Shown: piece after piece, positions 9,259 to 18,597 of the stretch
Layout of the letters: each line of letters opens with the position of its first letter
Numbering within the stretch: the first letter of the stretch is position 1
Assembly: GCF_029767005.1 (NCBI RefSeq)
Contig: NZ_JARUQR010000001.1
Location: 179,027 to 243,026, forward strand
Reading direction: 5' to 3'
DNA: 64,000 nucleotides
Source: Thiomicrorhabdus sp. ZW0627
Lineage (GTDB): Bacteria > Pseudomonadota > Gammaproteobacteria > Thiomicrospirales > Thiomicrospiraceae
Notes under the pieces: model-generated
Seen by the model: only the letters and a program-made list of their open reading frames with translations
The model's database searches: none
What the model was told of the DNA's origin: nothing
Made by a program: the position numbers and the translations under genes

Positions 9259-9873
9259 ATGGTATACAGAATGGATAGTAATTTGGTTCAAAACGCTTTA
9301 ATTCCAATGGTCATTGAACAAACGAGCCGTGGGGAGCGTTCCTACGATATTTACTCTCGTTTATTAAAAGAACGCGTTATTTTTATGGTCGGTCAGGTCG
9401 AAGACCACATGGCTAATCTGATCGTAGCGCAGATGCTGTTTTTGGAATCAGAGAATCCAGATAAAGACATCCATTTATACATTAACTCTCCAGGCGGGAG
9501 TGTGACCGCAGGTATGGCGATTTACGATACTATGCGATTCATCAAGCCGGATGTCAGCACAATGTGTATCGGTCAGGCGGCCAGTATGGGGTCTTTCCTG
9601 CTGTCGGCCGGCGCAAAAGGCAAACGTTATGCATTGCCTAATTCCCGCGTCATGATTCACCAGCCTTTGGGTGGCTTTCAGGGGCAGGCGAGTGATATTC
9701 AGATTCACGCCCAAGAGATCATGAAGATTAAGCATACCTTAAATCAGGCTTTGGCGGATCATACTGGGCAGAGCCTCAAGACCATCGAAAAAGACACGGA
9801 CCGTGATAATTTCATGAGTGCGCAAGAGGCTTACGAGTATGGTCTGGTGGATCAAGTATTGACACAACGATAG
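9259..9873 (+). CDS. clpP: ATP-dependent Clp protease proteolytic subunit
   Basis: Serine peptidase that forms the tetradecameric barrel fed by ClpX. Counting from the ATG at 9259, the catalytic triad is Ser109 (GQAASMGSF), His134 (VMIHQPLGG) and Asp183 (TDRDNF), with spacing identical to E. coli ClpP. The start is unsure: the ATG at 9259 has GAGG only one base upstream, whereas the ATG at 9271 ([14 protein letters not shown]) leaves it 13 bases away. Both give a normal short propeptide. clpX follows within 10 bp. Confidence 0.95.
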   Translation: MVYRMDSNLVQNALIPMVIEQTSRGERSYDIYSRLLKERVIFMVGQVEDHMANLIVAQMLFLESENPDKDIHLYINSPGGSVTAGMAIYDTMRFIKPDVSTMCIGQAASMGSFLLSAGAKGKRYALPNSRVMIHQPLGGFQGQASDIQIHAQEIMKIKHTLNQALADHTGQSLKTIEKDTDRDNFMSAQEAYEYGLVDQVLTQR

Positions 9874-9883
9874 GATTAGATTG

Positions 9884-11143
9884 ATGAGTGATGAAAAGAC
9901 ACTGTATTGTTCATTTTGTGGAAAAGGGCAGGATGAAGTCCGTAAACTCATAGCTGGTCCGTCGGTCTATATTTGTGACGAGTGTGTTGAGTTATGTAAC
10001 GACATTTTGCAAGAAGAGTTCGGTGGGGAAGAGTTGTCTCACTTCGAGCTTGAGAACTTGCCGACTCCGCACGAGATCAGCAATATCCTGGACGATTACG
10101 TCATTGGTCAGCATTCTGCGAAGAAGGTACTTTCCGTAGCGGTATACAACCACTATAAGCGTTTGCAGAACGCTCATGTCAAAGACGATGTCGAATTGAC
10201 CAAGAGTAATATTCTGCTAATCGGTCCAACCGGTTCCGGGAAGACTTTGTTGGCGCAGACGTTGGCGAGATTGTTGGACGTACCTTTCGCGATTGCCGAT
10301 GCCACAACTTTGACTGAAGCCGGTTATGTGGGTGAGGACGTTGAGAGTATCGTTCTTAAACTGCTTCAGCGTTGTGATAACGATCCTGAAAAGGCGGAGC
10401 GCGGAATCATCTATATCGATGAGATCGATAAGATCACCCGCAAATCCGAAAACCCTTCGATCACCCGTGATGTATCGGGTGAGGGTGTTCAGCAGGCATT
10501 GTTGAAGCTGATTGAAGGTACTCAGGCTTCGGTTCCTCCACAAGGAGGGCGTAAGCATCCGAATCAGGATATGATTCAGGTAGACACTTCCAAGATCCTG
10601 TTTATCGTCGGTGGAGCCTTCGAAGGTTTGGATAAGATTATCGATCAACGTATGGAAACCAATCTTGGTATCGGTTTTGCTGCTGAAGTGAAATCAGAGG
10701 ATAAGAAAAAGACGCTTTCGGAAAAATTCCAGAGCATCGAGCCGGAAGATCTGATCAAGTTCGGTTTGATACCGGAATTCGTCGGGCGTTTGCCGATGAT
10801 TTCTGCTTTGGAAGAATTGAATGAAGAAGCGTTGGTTCAAATTCTGACTGAGCCTAAGAACGCTTTGGTGAAGCAGTTCCAGAAGATGTTCGAGCTTGAA
10901 GGTGCTGAATTGCAGTTCAGAAAAGATGCGCTTTTAGAAATCGCCAAGCTTGCGATTGAGCGTAAAACCGGGGCTCGTGGATTGCGTTCGATTATGGAAC
11001 AGTTGTTGTTGGACACAATGTATGATCTGCCGAGCTTGAAAAATGTCGAGAAAGTCGTTATTAATAAAGCAGTGATTCAAGGTAAGAAGCCCCCAATGAT
11101 GGTGTATAAGGAAGAAGAGCCTAAGAAAGCCTCTAGTGAATAA
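9884..11143 (+). CDS. clpX: Clp protease ATP-binding subunit ClpX
   Basis: The 419-aa AAA+ unfoldase delivers substrates to ClpP. An N-terminal C4 zinc finger (Cys9, Cys12, Cys31, Cys34), Walker A GPTGSGKT, Walker [10 protein letters not shown] and the ClpP-docking IGF loop (residues 263-265, LGIGF) are all present. The ATG at 9884 is preferred over the in-frame TTG at 9881. It is closely linked to clpP and ends at a strong terminator. Confidence 0.97.
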   Translation: MSDEKTLYCSFCGKGQDEVRKLIAGPSVYICDECVELCNDILQEEFGGEELSHFELENLPTPHEISNILDDYVIGQHSAKKVLSVAVYNHYKRLQNAHVKDDVELTKSNILLIGPTGSGKTLLAQTLARLLDVPFAIADATTLTEAGYVGEDVESIVLKLLQRCDNDPEKAERGIIYIDEIDKITRKSENPSITRDVSGEGVQQALLKLIEGTQASVPPQGGRKHPNQDMIQVDTSKILFIVGGAFEGLDKIIDQRMETNLGIGFAAEVKSEDKKKTLSEKFQSIEPEDLIKFGLIPEFVGRLPMISALEELNEEALVQILTEPKNALVKQFQKMFELEGAELQFRKDALLEIAKLAIERKTGARGLRSIMEQLLLDTMYDLPSLKNVEKVVINKAVIQGKKPPMMVYKEEEPKKASSE

Positions 11144-11177
11144 CGATTTACTATAAGCAGAACGGCAAATTTCCTTT

Positions 11178-11209
11178 AAAAATACCCAGCTTGGCTGGGT
11201 ATTTTTTTT
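11178..11209 (+). terminator. Terminator after clpX
   Basis: Stem AAATACCCAGC / GCTGGGTATTT with a 3-nt loop, followed by eight T. Confidence 0.9.
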
Positions 11210-11240
11210 GGCGCTTACCCTTTTAGTAGGAAGGAAAAAC

Positions 11241-13658
11241 ATGGAACTCGACCAAGTAACAATGAAAATGAATGTATTAGTGCTGCCTCTGCGTGATGTA
11301 GTGGTGTTCCCCGGCAATGTAATGCCGTTGTTTGTGGGGCGTGAGAAATCGATTCAAGCACTGAATGAAGCAATGGAGGGGGATAAGCAGATTTTTCTGG
11401 TGACGCAAAAGAGTGCGGAGCTGGATGTCCCGAGCTTGGAAGATTTGTACTCCGTAGGTACCATGGCGAATATTCTTCAGCTTCTTAAGTTGCCGGATGG
11501 TACTGTTAAGGTGTTGGTGGAAGGTGTTCAGCGTTTTAAATTGTTGAGCCTTAACCATGAAACGAATGTTTTGATGGGCGATATCGCCGAGTTTGTATCG
11601 GTTGATGATAATGAAGCGGATACCGTCGTGTTGATGCGCGCCTTGAAAGACAGTTTTGTCAAATATGGTGAACTTAAAAAGAAGATTCCATCTGAAGTGA
11701 TAACTTCGGTTAAAAAGGAAGAAAATGCAGATCGTCTGGTGGATCTGGTTTCCGCTAACGTAAACTTGAAGGTCAGTGAGAAGCAGTCTCTGTTGGAACT
11801 GGTGGCGGTTAACGAGCGACTTGAGCGTATGTTGACGGTCGTTGAGACCGAAAGAGAGTTGTTGGAGTCCGAGAAGCGTATTACGACGCGTATCAAGAAA
11901 CAGATGGATAAGACTCAGCGAGAGTATTACCTGAATGAAAAGATTAAAGCGATTCATAGTGAATTGGCTGGTGATGATGAAGAGACGACCAGTGAATTCG
12001 ATCAGATTGCAGAGAAGATCGAAGAGGTTGGTTTGACCGAAGAGGCTAAGACTAAAGCCAAGTCGGAATTGAAAAAACTTAAGATGATGCCCGCCCAGTC
12101 TTCGGAAGCAACTGTGGTGAGAAACTATCTTGATTGGTTGTTGGATATTCCTTGGAAGAAGCGTAGCCGTGTTTCTAAAGACCTGCATAAAGCCGAAGAT
12201 ATTCTAGATAGTCAGCACTATGGCCTTGAAAAGGTTAAAGAGCGCATTGTCGAATATCTGGCGGTCCAGAAACGTGTACGTAAGATGAAAGGGCCGATTT
12301 TGTGTCTTGTCGGGCCTCCGGGGGTTGGTAAGACATCCCTGGCGCGTTCGATTGCTGAAGCGACCAACCGTAAATATGTTCGTATGTCGTTGGGTGGTGT
12401 TCGCGATGAAGCTGAGATTCGTGGTCACCGTAAGACTTATATCGGTGCATTGCCCGGTAAGATCATCCAGAAAATGAGTACGGCCGGGACGAGAAATCCG
12501 CTGTTCCTGTTGGATGAGATTGATAAGATGTCGAGCGATATGCGTGGTGATCCTGCCAGTGCCTTGTTGGAGGTGTTGGATCCGGAGCAGAACAGCACAT
12601 TCAATGATCATTATTTGGAAGTGGATTATGATCTTTCGGACGTCATGTTTGTTGCGACATCCAATTCGATGGACATTCCTGAAGCCTTGTTGGACCGTAT
12701 GGAGGTGATTAACCTTTCTGGTTATACCGAGCCGGAAAAGTTGAATATCGCCCGTAAGCACCTGCTGCCGAGAGCTGAGAAGGATCACGGTTTGAAGGCG
12801 GGAGAGCTGGAGATTACCGAGGAGGCATTGAAAGCGATCATTGAAACCTATACACGCGAAGCGGGTGTACGTTTGTTGGCGCGCGAATTGGCGAAGATCT
12901 GCCGTAAAGCGGTCAAGAAACTGGTCACTGCAGAGGTGAGTGGAAAAATCGTCATCACTCCGGATGATTTGGAGGCCTATTTGGGCGTTGCGCGTTATCG
13001 TATCGGTTTGGCAGACGAGATGAACCGTGTCGGACAGGTAGCCGGTTTGGCGTGGACACGTGTCGGCGGGGATTTGCTACGCATTGAAGCGACAGCCATG
13101 CCAGGTAAGGGCAAGTATTCCAGTACCGGTCAGTTGGGTAGTGTGATGAAAGAGTCCGTGGACACGGCTATGAGCGTGATACGCAGCCGTTCGGCTGACC
13201 TCGGTCTAAATGAAGACTTCTACGAGAATCTGGATCTGCACCTTCACTTTCCGGAAGGAGCGATTAAAAAAGACGGTCCAAGTGCAGGGATAGCCATTTG
13301 TACAGCCATTACATCTGTATTGACGAAGATACCTGTGCGAGCCGATGTGGCCATGACCGGTGAGATTACTCTGAGAGGAGAGGTGTTGCCGATCGGGGGG
13401 CTTAAGGAGAAATTGTTGGCGGCGTTGCGTGGTGGTATCAAAACCGTATTGATTCCGTACGACAATGTCCGTGACCTAGCTGATGTTCCGGAAGAGGTTA
13501 AAGAGCAACTTGATATTCGACCAGTTAGATGGGTTGAAGAGGTGTTTGAGGTCGCATTAGAAACTTTGCCTAAGCCTATAAAGGAAAGTAATGAGATGCC
13601 CGCATTTTCGGGCTCTAGCAAGGGTAAAGCGGTCGAAAAGGGCACAAAACGACATTAA
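11241..13658 (+). CDS. lon: ATP-dependent protease Lon
   Basis: The 805-aa protein has the Lon substrate-binding N-domain ([22 protein letters not shown]), a AAA+ module (Walker [10 protein letters not shown], Walker [11 protein letters not shown]) and a C-terminal protease domain. The catalytic dyad is Ser681 (KDGPSAGIA) and Lys724 (GGLKEKLL), 43 residues apart as in E. coli Lon. The start at 11241 has a strong AGGAAGG site; the frame is open to 11208 but that lies in the clpX terminator. Only about 30 bp separate that terminator from the start, and no clear promoter is visible there. Confidence 0.97.
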   Translation: MELDQVTMKMNVLVLPLRDVVVFPGNVMPLFVGREKSIQALNEAMEGDKQIFLVTQKSAELDVPSLEDLYSVGTMANILQLLKLPDGTVKVLVEGVQRFKLLSLNHETNVLMGDIAEFVSVDDNEADTVVLMRALKDSFVKYGELKKKIPSEVITSVKKEENADRLVDLVSANVNLKVSEKQSLLELVAVNERLERMLTVVETERELLESEKRITTRIKKQMDKTQREYYLNEKIKAIHSELAGDDEETTSEFDQIAEKIEEVGLTEEAKTKAKSELKKLKMMPAQSSEATVVRNYLDWLLDIPWKKRSRVSKDLHKAEDILDSQHYGLEKVKERIVEYLAVQKRVRKMKGPILCLVGPPGVGKTSLARSIAEATNRKYVRMSLGGVRDEAEIRGHRKTYIGALPGKIIQKMSTAGTRNPLFLLDEIDKMSSDMRGDPASALLEVLDPEQNSTFNDHYLEVDYDLSDVMFVATSNSMDIPEALLDRMEVINLSGYTEPEKLNIARKHLLPRAEKDHGLKAGELEITEEALKAIIETYTREAGVRLLARELAKICRKAVKKLVTAEVSGKIVITPDDLEAYLGVARYRIGLADEMNRVGQVAGLAWTRVGGDLLRIEATAMPGKGKYSSTGQLGSVMKESVDTAMSVIRSRSADLGLNEDFYENLDLHLHFPEGAIKKDGPSAGIAICTAITSVLTKIPVRADVAMTGEITLRGEVLPIGGLKEKLLAALRGGIKTVLIPYDNVRDLADVPEEVKEQLDIRPVRWVEEVFEVALETLPKPIKESNEMPAFSGSSKGKAVEKGTKRH

Positions 13659-13681
13659 TTGATAAATTCACTGTTTTTTAC

Positions 13682-13711
13682 TTGACACTGTGAAGCAAGG
13701 ATTGCTATAAA
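13682..13711 (+). promoter_or_regulatory. Sigma-70 promoter for hupB
   Basis: TTGACA at 13682-13687 and TATAAA at 13706-13711 are separated by 18 bp. The -10 is preceded by TGC, making it an extended -10. It lies about 65 bp upstream of the hupB ATG. Confidence 0.75.
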
Positions 13712-13775
13712 TGTTGCTAGCCCTTGACTGGAGCTAGAATCAAACAAAATAAATGGTACTCATGGAGATAAACAA

Positions 13776-14048
13776 ATGAATAAATCTGAATTAGTAAGTG
13801 CAATTGCAGAAGAAGCTGGTTTAACAAAAGCAGATGCGGCTCGTGCATTGGATGCAACTGTTTCTGCAATCACTGGTGCGTTGAGCAAGGGTGATTCTGT
13901 AGCGATCATCGGTTTCGGTACTTTCAAAGTTGGTGAGCGTTCTGCACGTACTGGTCGTAACCCTCAAACTGGTGCTGAAATGCAAATCCCTGCTGCTAAA
14001 GTTCCTAAGTTCTCAGCTGGTAAAGCCCTTAAGGATGCTGTTAATTAA
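13776..14048 (+). CDS. hupB: DNA-binding protein HU-beta
   Basis: A 90-aa histone-like nucleoid protein with the HU fold. The DNA-binding beta-arm region [21 protein letters not shown] is followed by the [20 protein letters not shown] tail that is typical of HU rather than IHF. A GGAG ribosome site precedes the ATG. It has its own promoter after lon. ppiD, which often follows hupB, is absent here; tRNA genes follow instead. Confidence 0.96.
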   Translation: MNKSELVSAIAEEAGLTKADAARALDATVSAITGALSKGDSVAIIGFGTFKVGERSARTGRNPQTGAEMQIPAAKVPKFSAGKALKDAVN

Positions 14049-14085
14049 AATCTGTCAAAAAATTGTAAAAAACAGATAAATTTAA

Positions 14086-14113
14086 TTGACAAGTTCTCCC
14101 AACAACCTATAAT
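14086..14113 (+). promoter_or_regulatory. Strong promoter for the tRNA-Val/tRNA-Asp array
   Basis: TTGACA at 14086-14091 and TATAAT at 14108-14113 are both perfect and separated by 16 bp. The discriminator after it (ACGCCAC) is GC-rich, as in stringently controlled stable-RNA promoters. The first tRNA begins 63 bp downstream. Confidence 0.8.
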
Positions 14114-14176
14114 ACGCCACATCAATTAAGCACAGCGCTAAAGACAAGCCGAAAGGCCTTCTGAAGCGGCTTGATT

Positions 14177-14252
14177 GGGTGATTAGCTCAGTTGGGAGAG
14201 CATCGCCCTTACAAGGCGAGGGTCACTGGTTCGAGCCCAGTATCACCCACCA
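14177..14252 (+). tRNA. tRNA-Val (UAC), copy 1
   Basis: A cloverleaf with acceptor pair GGGTGAT / ATCACCC, anticodon loop CTTACAA giving UAC, T-arm GGTTCGAGCC and an encoded CCA end. Confidence 0.95.
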
Positions 14253-14253
14253 C

Positions 14254-14330
14254 GGAGCGGTAGTTCAGCTGGTTAGAATACCTGCCTGTCACGCAGGGGG
14301 TCGCGGGTTCGAATCCCGTCCGCTCCGCCA
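14254..14330 (+). tRNA. tRNA-Asp (GUC), copy 1
   Basis: Acceptor pair GGAGCGG / CCGCTCC, anticodon loop CTGTCAC giving GUC, T-loop GGTTCGAATCC and an encoded CCA. It starts one base after tRNA-Val copy 1. Confidence 0.95.
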
Positions 14331-14336
14331 AATTTT

Positions 14337-14364
14337 AAAGGTAGTTTTAAACTACCTTTTTTAT
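14337..14364 (+). terminator. Hairpin with T-run after tRNA pair 1
   Basis: Stem AAAGGTAGTTT / AAACTACCTTT followed by T's. Identical copies lie at 14592-14619 and 14847-14874. If fully active, pairs 2-4 would need their own promoters, and none is evident in the spacer, so partial read-through is likely. Confidence 0.7.
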
Positions 14365-14431
14365 TGCAAATTTCAGGAGTTTGCAATAATAAAACCAAAG
14401 CGCAAACCTTAAGTCGTTTTGGTCTTATTCT

Positions 14432-14507
14432 GGGTGATTAGCTCAGTTGGGAGAGCATCGCCCTTACAAGGCGAGGGTCACTGGTTCGAGCCCAGTATCA
14501 CCCACCA
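14432..14507 (+). tRNA. tRNA-Val (UAC), copy 2
   Basis: Identical to copy 1, with anticodon loop CTTACAA and an encoded CCA. Confidence 0.95.
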
Positions 14508-14508
14508 T

Positions 14509-14585
14509 GGAGCGGTAGTTCAGCTGGTTAGAATACCTGCCTGTCACGCAGGGGGTCGCGGGTTCGAATCCCGTCCGCTCCGCCA
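14509..14585 (+). tRNA. tRNA-Asp (GUC), copy 2
   Basis: Identical to tRNA-Asp copy 1. Confidence 0.95.
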
Positions 14586-14686
14586 AATTTTAAAGGTAGT
14601 TTTAAACTACCTTTTTTATTGCAAATTTCAGGAGTTTGCAATAATAAAACCAAAGCGCAAACCTTAAGTCGTTTTGGTCTTATTCT

Positions 14687-14762
14687 GGGTGATTAGCTCA
14701 GTTGGGAGAGCATCGCCCTTACAAGGCGAGGGTCACTGGTTCGAGCCCAGTATCACCCACCA
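14687..14762 (+). tRNA. tRNA-Val (UAC), copy 3
   Basis: Identical to copy 1. Confidence 0.95.
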
Positions 14763-14763
14763 T

Positions 14764-14840
14764 GGAGCGGTAGTTCAGCTGGTTAGAATACCTGCCTGTC
14801 ACGCAGGGGGTCGCGGGTTCGAATCCCGTCCGCTCCGCCA
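14764..14840 (+). tRNA. tRNA-Asp (GUC), copy 3
   Basis: Identical to tRNA-Asp copy 1. Confidence 0.95.
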
Positions 14841-14941
14841 AATTTTAAAGGTAGTTTTAAACTACCTTTTTTATTGCAAATTTCAGGAGTTTGCAATAAT
14901 AAAACCAAAGCGCAAACCTTAAGTCGTTTTGGTCTTATTCT

Positions 14942-15017
14942 GGGTGATTAGCTCAGTTGGGAGAGCATCGCCCTTACAAGGCGAGGGTCACTGGTTCGAG
15001 CCCAGTATCACCCACCA
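14942..15017 (+). tRNA. tRNA-Val (UAC), copy 4
   Basis: Identical to copy 1. This is the last unit; the gap to the next tRNA is 8 bp (TACAATTA) instead of one base. Confidence 0.95.
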
Positions 15018-15025
15018 TACAATTA

Positions 15026-15102
15026 GGAGCGGTAGTTCAGCTGGTTAGAATACCTGCCTGTCACGCAGGGGGTCGCGGGTTCGAATCCCGTCCGCTCCGC
15101 CA
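15026..15102 (+). tRNA. tRNA-Asp (GUC), copy 4
   Basis: Same mature sequence as the other three copies, but the flanks on both sides differ from them, so this is probably the ancestral 3' end of the cluster. Confidence 0.95.
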
Positions 15103-15109
15103 TTATATG

Positions 15110-15146
15110 AAAAGCAGCATTCGAAAAATCGGGTGCTGCTTTTTTC
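15110..15146 (+). terminator. Terminator of the tRNA array
   Basis: Stem AAAAGCAGCA / TGCTGCTTTT with a 14-nt loop, followed by a T-run. Confidence 0.85.
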
Positions 15147-15307
15147 GTTTCTATAGCATGTCTTTTTTTATTCAATTCTTTCAAACTAAGCAGGCCTGTT
15201 GAGTCCGTATTGTTTAAAACGGTCGTCTTTCTAGGTAGAGTCTTATCTGGAAGAGAGGCAGGTAGGTGTTTGTATATAACAGAAGGCATTTAGGAAAGAG
15301 GCAGGCA

Positions 15308-15337
15308 TAAAAAACCGCATTCATAGATGCGGCTTTT
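15308..15337 (-). terminator. Terminator after fabI
   Basis: On the minus strand CCGCAT pairs with ATGCGG and is followed by TTTTTT, about 45 bp past the fabI stop codon. The 15147-15307 stretch upstream holds no convincing gene, only a CAGGCCTG palindrome at 15191. Confidence 0.8.
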
Positions 15338-15381
15338 CTGGTGTTCGGTGCATTGGGTGATGCACCGTCGACGGGCTTCGA

Positions 15382-16161
15382 TCAGTTGGAAGCCGTAATG
15401 TTGTAACCACCGTCCACATAGGTGATTTCACCCGTGATACCGGAAGCAAGGTCTGAACACAAGAATGCCGCCGTGTTGCCGACTTCTTCAATGGTGACGT
15501 TACGGCGTAACGGCGTTGAAGCCGCTGCCTTGTCCAGCATGCTGCGGAAGTCTTTGATTCCAGCTGCCGCCAAGGTGCGGATAGGGCCGGCAGAAACCGC
15601 GTTTACTCGAATGCCGTCTTGACCAAGGTCAGCCGCCAGATAGCGAACAGTTGCTTCAAGAGACGCTTTGGCGATGCCCATTACGTTGTAGTTCGGTACA
15701 GCGCGTTCCGCACCTAGGTAAGAGACGGTCATGACTGAACCATTTTTAGCCTTCAGCATTTCGTAAGCCGCTTTTGTGCAAGCTGTCAGGCTGTATGCAG
15801 AAATGTCGTGGGCGATTTTGAAGCCGTCACGGGTTGAAGCATCGATCATGCGGCCTTCCAACTCTTCACGAGGTGCGAATGCGACCGAGTGAACTAGAAT
15901 GTCCAAACCGTCCGTCCAGGTTTTACCCAACTCGGCAAATACGGTGTCGATTTCTGAATCATTAGCAACATCTAATGGAAGAACGATTGAAGAGCCAAGT
16001 TCTTCAGCGATCTTTTCGACGCGACCTTTTAGTTTTTCGTTCTGGTAGGTCAGGGCGATTTCGGCACCTTGTTCCTGCATTTGCTTAGCAATACCGTAAG
16101 CAATCGATTTATTGTTAGCTACTCCAATGATTAAGGCTTTTTTTCCGCTTAGGAATCCCAT
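15382..16161 (-). CDS. fabI: Enoyl-[acyl-carrier-protein] reductase FabI (NADH)
   Basis: A 259-aa short-chain dehydrogenase-type enzyme that performs the last step of each fatty-acid elongation cycle. It has the FabI cofactor motif [13 protein letters not shown] near residues 13-25 and the active-site pair Tyr158 and Lys165 (YNVMGIAK), with Tyr148 upstream ([11 protein letters not shown]). The start at MGFLSGKK has a GGAG ribosome site; a 15-residue upstream extension of the frame is not family-like. It is divergent from the peptide-transport operon. A minus-strand TATAAT lies at 16277-16282 in the shared promoter region. Confidence 0.96.
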   Translation of the reverse strand: MGFLSGKKALIIGVANNKSIAYGIAKQMQEQGAEIALTYQNEKLKGRVEKIAEELGSSIVLPLDVANDSEIDTVFAELGKTWTDGLDILVHSVAFAPREELEGRMIDASTRDGFKIAHDISAYSLTACTKAAYEMLKAKNGSVMTVSYLGAERAVPNYNVMGIAKASLEATVRYLAADLGQDGIRVNAVSAGPIRTLAAAGIKDFRSMLDKAAASTPLRRNVTIEEVGNTAAFLCSDLASGITGEITYVDGGYNITASN

Positions 16162-16308
16162 CACGATTTCTCCATTTGATGTATGACGGCTTGACTGTAT
16201 ACCCATAAAAAATTAGGTTTCTCAGCGGCCGTTCTGCTGATTGATTTAAGTTTTAACATTAAGATTCAATAGTGGCATTATAACGCTAATCAACTTGAAT
16301 TTATTCGC

Positions 16309-16314
16309 TATAAT
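16309..16314 (+). promoter_or_regulatory. -10 element for the peptide transporter operon
   Basis: A perfect TATAAT lies 58 bp upstream of the ATG at 16372. No good -35 is seen at 17 bp. The fabI promoter must lie in the same 210-bp divergent region. Confidence 0.45.
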
Positions 16315-16371
16315 GACAGTTCTTGAAGATATTAAAACGGTTTGTTTGTAAGAGGTTGGGTTCATTACATT

Positions 16372-18597
16372 ATGCTTAACGGATTCAGGTTACAGAGTTT
16401 CCTTAGATGCGGTGTTTATTCTGTTATCTTGGTCGTGACGGCGTTGTTGTCCGGTTGCCAATCCGGTCTTTGGAATCAGCCGTACAGTACCCAGCAAATC
16501 GAATCTCCGACACTGTTTAGCTCTTTTTCCTCACCGCCGAAACATCTTGATCCTGTCGTTTCCTACAGTTCCAACGAAGCATCCATTCTCGGTCAAATCT
16601 ATGAGCCGCCTTTGCAGTATCACTATTTGAAACGTCCTTATGAACTTGAGCCTTTGACGTTGACCACAATGCCGAAAATCCGTTACCTGGATGCAGGCGG
16701 CAATCCGGTTACCGATGAAAGCGCCGCTGTTTATAGTGAGTACCATCTGACGTTGAAACCTGGAATCCGTTTTCAACCGCATCCTGCGTTTGTTACGACG
16801 ACAAGTGGAGAGCAGAAGTACGCCAACCTATCTGACGCGCAACTTGAAAAAATTCACGAGATTTCGGATTTCAATGAAACGGCGACACGTGAACTTGAGG
16901 CGTCGGATTATGTGTATGCCATTAAGCGTATGGCGTTGCGCCAGAACCATTCCCCGATTCTGGATACCATGAATCATTATATCGTCGGCCTGAAAGATTT
17001 TTCGGATACGGTGAGTTCGGCGTGTCAGTCCGAAATGGACGGCACGACCAGTTTCAAACAGCACTTTTTTGACCTGAATCGTTTTCAAATAAAGGGTGTT
17101 CAGGTTGTTGATAAATATAACTTTACCATTCGAATTAATGGTCGTTATCCTCAGTTCAAATACTGGTTGGCGATGAACTTCTTCGCGCCGATTGCATGGG
17201 AAGTGGATCGATTCTACAAGCAGCCCGGTCTGGTTGAGAAAAATCTAACGCTGGATACATCACCGGTTGGTACCGGGCCTTATATGCTGGCCGAGAACAA
17301 CCCGAACAAACGCATGCGTCTGTTGGCGAATCCGAACTTTCATAAAGAATATTACCCGGAATCCGGTTTGGCGGAAGGCGCCGATCCGGCTTTGTTGCAG
17401 GATGCTGGTAAGAGGCTACCTCTGGTCAAGGAAGTGATTTACTCCTTGGAAAAAGAGAATGTCCCTTCTTGGAATAAATTCCTGCAAGGCTATTACGACG
17501 CTTCAGGTGTCAGTTCCGACAGTTTCGACCAAGCTGTGGCGGTGACGGCCAGTGGCGGAATGCAGTTGACGGATGAGATGAAGCAGAAGGATATTCAGTT
17601 TCTGAATGTCATCCAGCCGACGATCATGTACCTAGGTTTTAATATGGCCGATCCGGTGGTGGGAGGTTATTCCGAGAAACAGCGAAAACTTCGTCAGGCA
17701 CTGAGCATTGCCATCAATTACGAGGAGTACATTTCCATTTTCCTCAATGGTCGGGGAGTAGCGGCTCAGGGGCCGATTCCTCCAGGTATTTTCGGTTATT
17801 CGGAAGGTGAGGAAGGTATCAATCCATACATAAGTGAGTGGCACAACGGCGTTTTGCAGAGAAAATCGATGGTAGCCGCGAAGAAACTGTTGGCCGAAGC
17901 GGGGTATCCGGATGGTAGACAGCCGGATGGTTCGGCTTTAACCCTATATTTTGATACGCCGGCGACCGGGCCGGACAGCAAGTCGATGTTGAACTGGTAT
18001 CGCAAACAGTTTGAAAAGCTCGGGATTCAGCTGGTAATCCGTGCTACGGATTACAACCGTTTTCAAGATAAAGTACGTGGTGCCAAAGCGCAGATGTTTG
18101 TCTGGGGTTGGAATGCCGACTATCCCGATCCGGAGAATTTCCTGTTTTTACTTTATGGCGGAAATGCGGTGATCAATACAAATGGTTCCGGAATCAATAG
18201 TGCCAACTACGATAACCCCGAATTCAACCGTTTGTTCGAGCGCATCAAGACAATGGATAATACGCCCGAGCGACTGCGACTGATCAAAGAAATGGTTCAA
18301 ATCGCCCAGAAGGATGCTCCTTGGGTTTGGGGCTTCTATCCGAAGTCGTTGGCGCTTTATCACGGCTGGTATCATAATGTTTGGCCGAATCCCTTGGCGA
18401 ACAATACCATCAAGTACAAGCGTGTCGATTTTGAAACGAGATTGGAAAAACAAAAAGAATGGAATCAACCGGTTATGTGGCCTTTGTTGATTTTGTTTCT
18501 AGTGGTTTTCGGTTCGATTTATCCTCTGGTTCGGGCTTATCGTTCACGCCAGGGCTCGGTAGTTTTGACCAATAAATCGACTGAAGGAGAGGCCTGA
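16372..18597 (+). CDS. Peptide ABC transporter substrate-binding lipoprotein with C-terminal membrane helix
   Basis: The 741-aa protein belongs to the SBP_bac_5 (OppA/DppA/YejA) family that captures peptides in the periplasm. The signal peptide ends in a lipobox, LLSGC, with the lipidated residue Cys29; this supports the ATG at 16372 over the TTG at 16342. The binding domain includes GTGPYMLAENNP, RQALSIAINYEEYI and FVWGWNADYPDPENFLFLLYG (first 20 or so residues of that region). Unusually, a hydrophobic helix near residues 703-724 (WPLLILFLVVFGSIYPLV) and a basic tail follow, giving a second membrane anchor. The stop overlaps the next gene start by one base. Confidence 0.88.
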   Translation: MLNGFRLQSFLRCGVYSVILVVTALLSGCQSGLWNQPYSTQQIESPTLFSSFSSPPKHLDPVVSYSSNEASILGQIYEPPLQYHYLKRPYELEPLTLTTMPKIRYLDAGGNPVTDESAAVYSEYHLTLKPGIRFQPHPAFVTTTSGEQKYANLSDAQLEKIHEISDFNETATRELEASDYVYAIKRMALRQNHSPILDTMNHYIVGLKDFSDTVSSACQSEMDGTTSFKQHFFDLNRFQIKGVQVVDKYNFTIRINGRYPQFKYWLAMNFFAPIAWEVDRFYKQPGLVEKNLTLDTSPVGTGPYMLAENNPNKRMRLLANPNFHKEYYPESGLAEGADPALLQDAGKRLPLVKEVIYSLEKENVPSWNKFLQGYYDASGVSSDSFDQAVAVTASGGMQLTDEMKQKDIQFLNVIQPTIMYLGFNMADPVVGGYSEKQRKLRQALSIAINYEEYISIFLNGRGVAAQGPIPPGIFGYSEGEEGINPYISEWHNGVLQRKSMVAAKKLLAEAGYPDGRQPDGSALTLYFDTPATGPDSKSMLNWYRKQFEKLGIQLVIRATDYNRFQDKVRGAKAQMFVWGWNADYPDPENFLFLLYGGNAVINTNGSGINSANYDNPEFNRLFERIKTMDNTPERLRLIKEMVQIAQKDAPWVWGFYPKSLALYHGWYHNVWPNPLANNTIKYKRVDFETRLEKQKEWNQPVMWPLLILFLVVFGSIYPLVRAYRSRQGSVVLTNKSTEGEA

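Larger units (their letters stand above)
14177..14941 (+). repeat. Three tandem 255-bp units, each tRNA-Val, tRNA-Asp and spacer
   Basis: Units begin at 14177, 14432 and 14687 and by eye differ at only one position (C at 14253, T at 14508 and 14763, in the gap between the tRNAs). Each unit includes the two tRNA genes, a terminator-like hairpin, a second perfect 10-bp hairpin (TTATTGCAAA / TTTGCAATAA) and about 50 bp more. A fourth Val/Asp pair follows with a different inner spacer and different 3' flank. This looks like recent unequal-crossover amplification or ongoing homogenisation. Confidence 0.95.

Noticed and set aside
14177..15102. Regular repeats as a possible CRISPR array
   Set aside because: The repeats are 255 bp, contain tRNA genes, and the spacers are identical rather than unique.
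14179..15202. Repeated 77-82 aa frames, plus an 88-aa minus-strand frame, over the tRNA array
   Set aside because: They run through the tRNA-Val and tRNA-Asp genes and their spacers; similarity between copies only reflects the DNA repeat.
17841..17870. A TGGCAC ... TTGCA pair resembling a sigma-54 promoter
   Set aside because: The spacing is too long for a -24/-12 element and it lies inside the peptide-binding protein gene.
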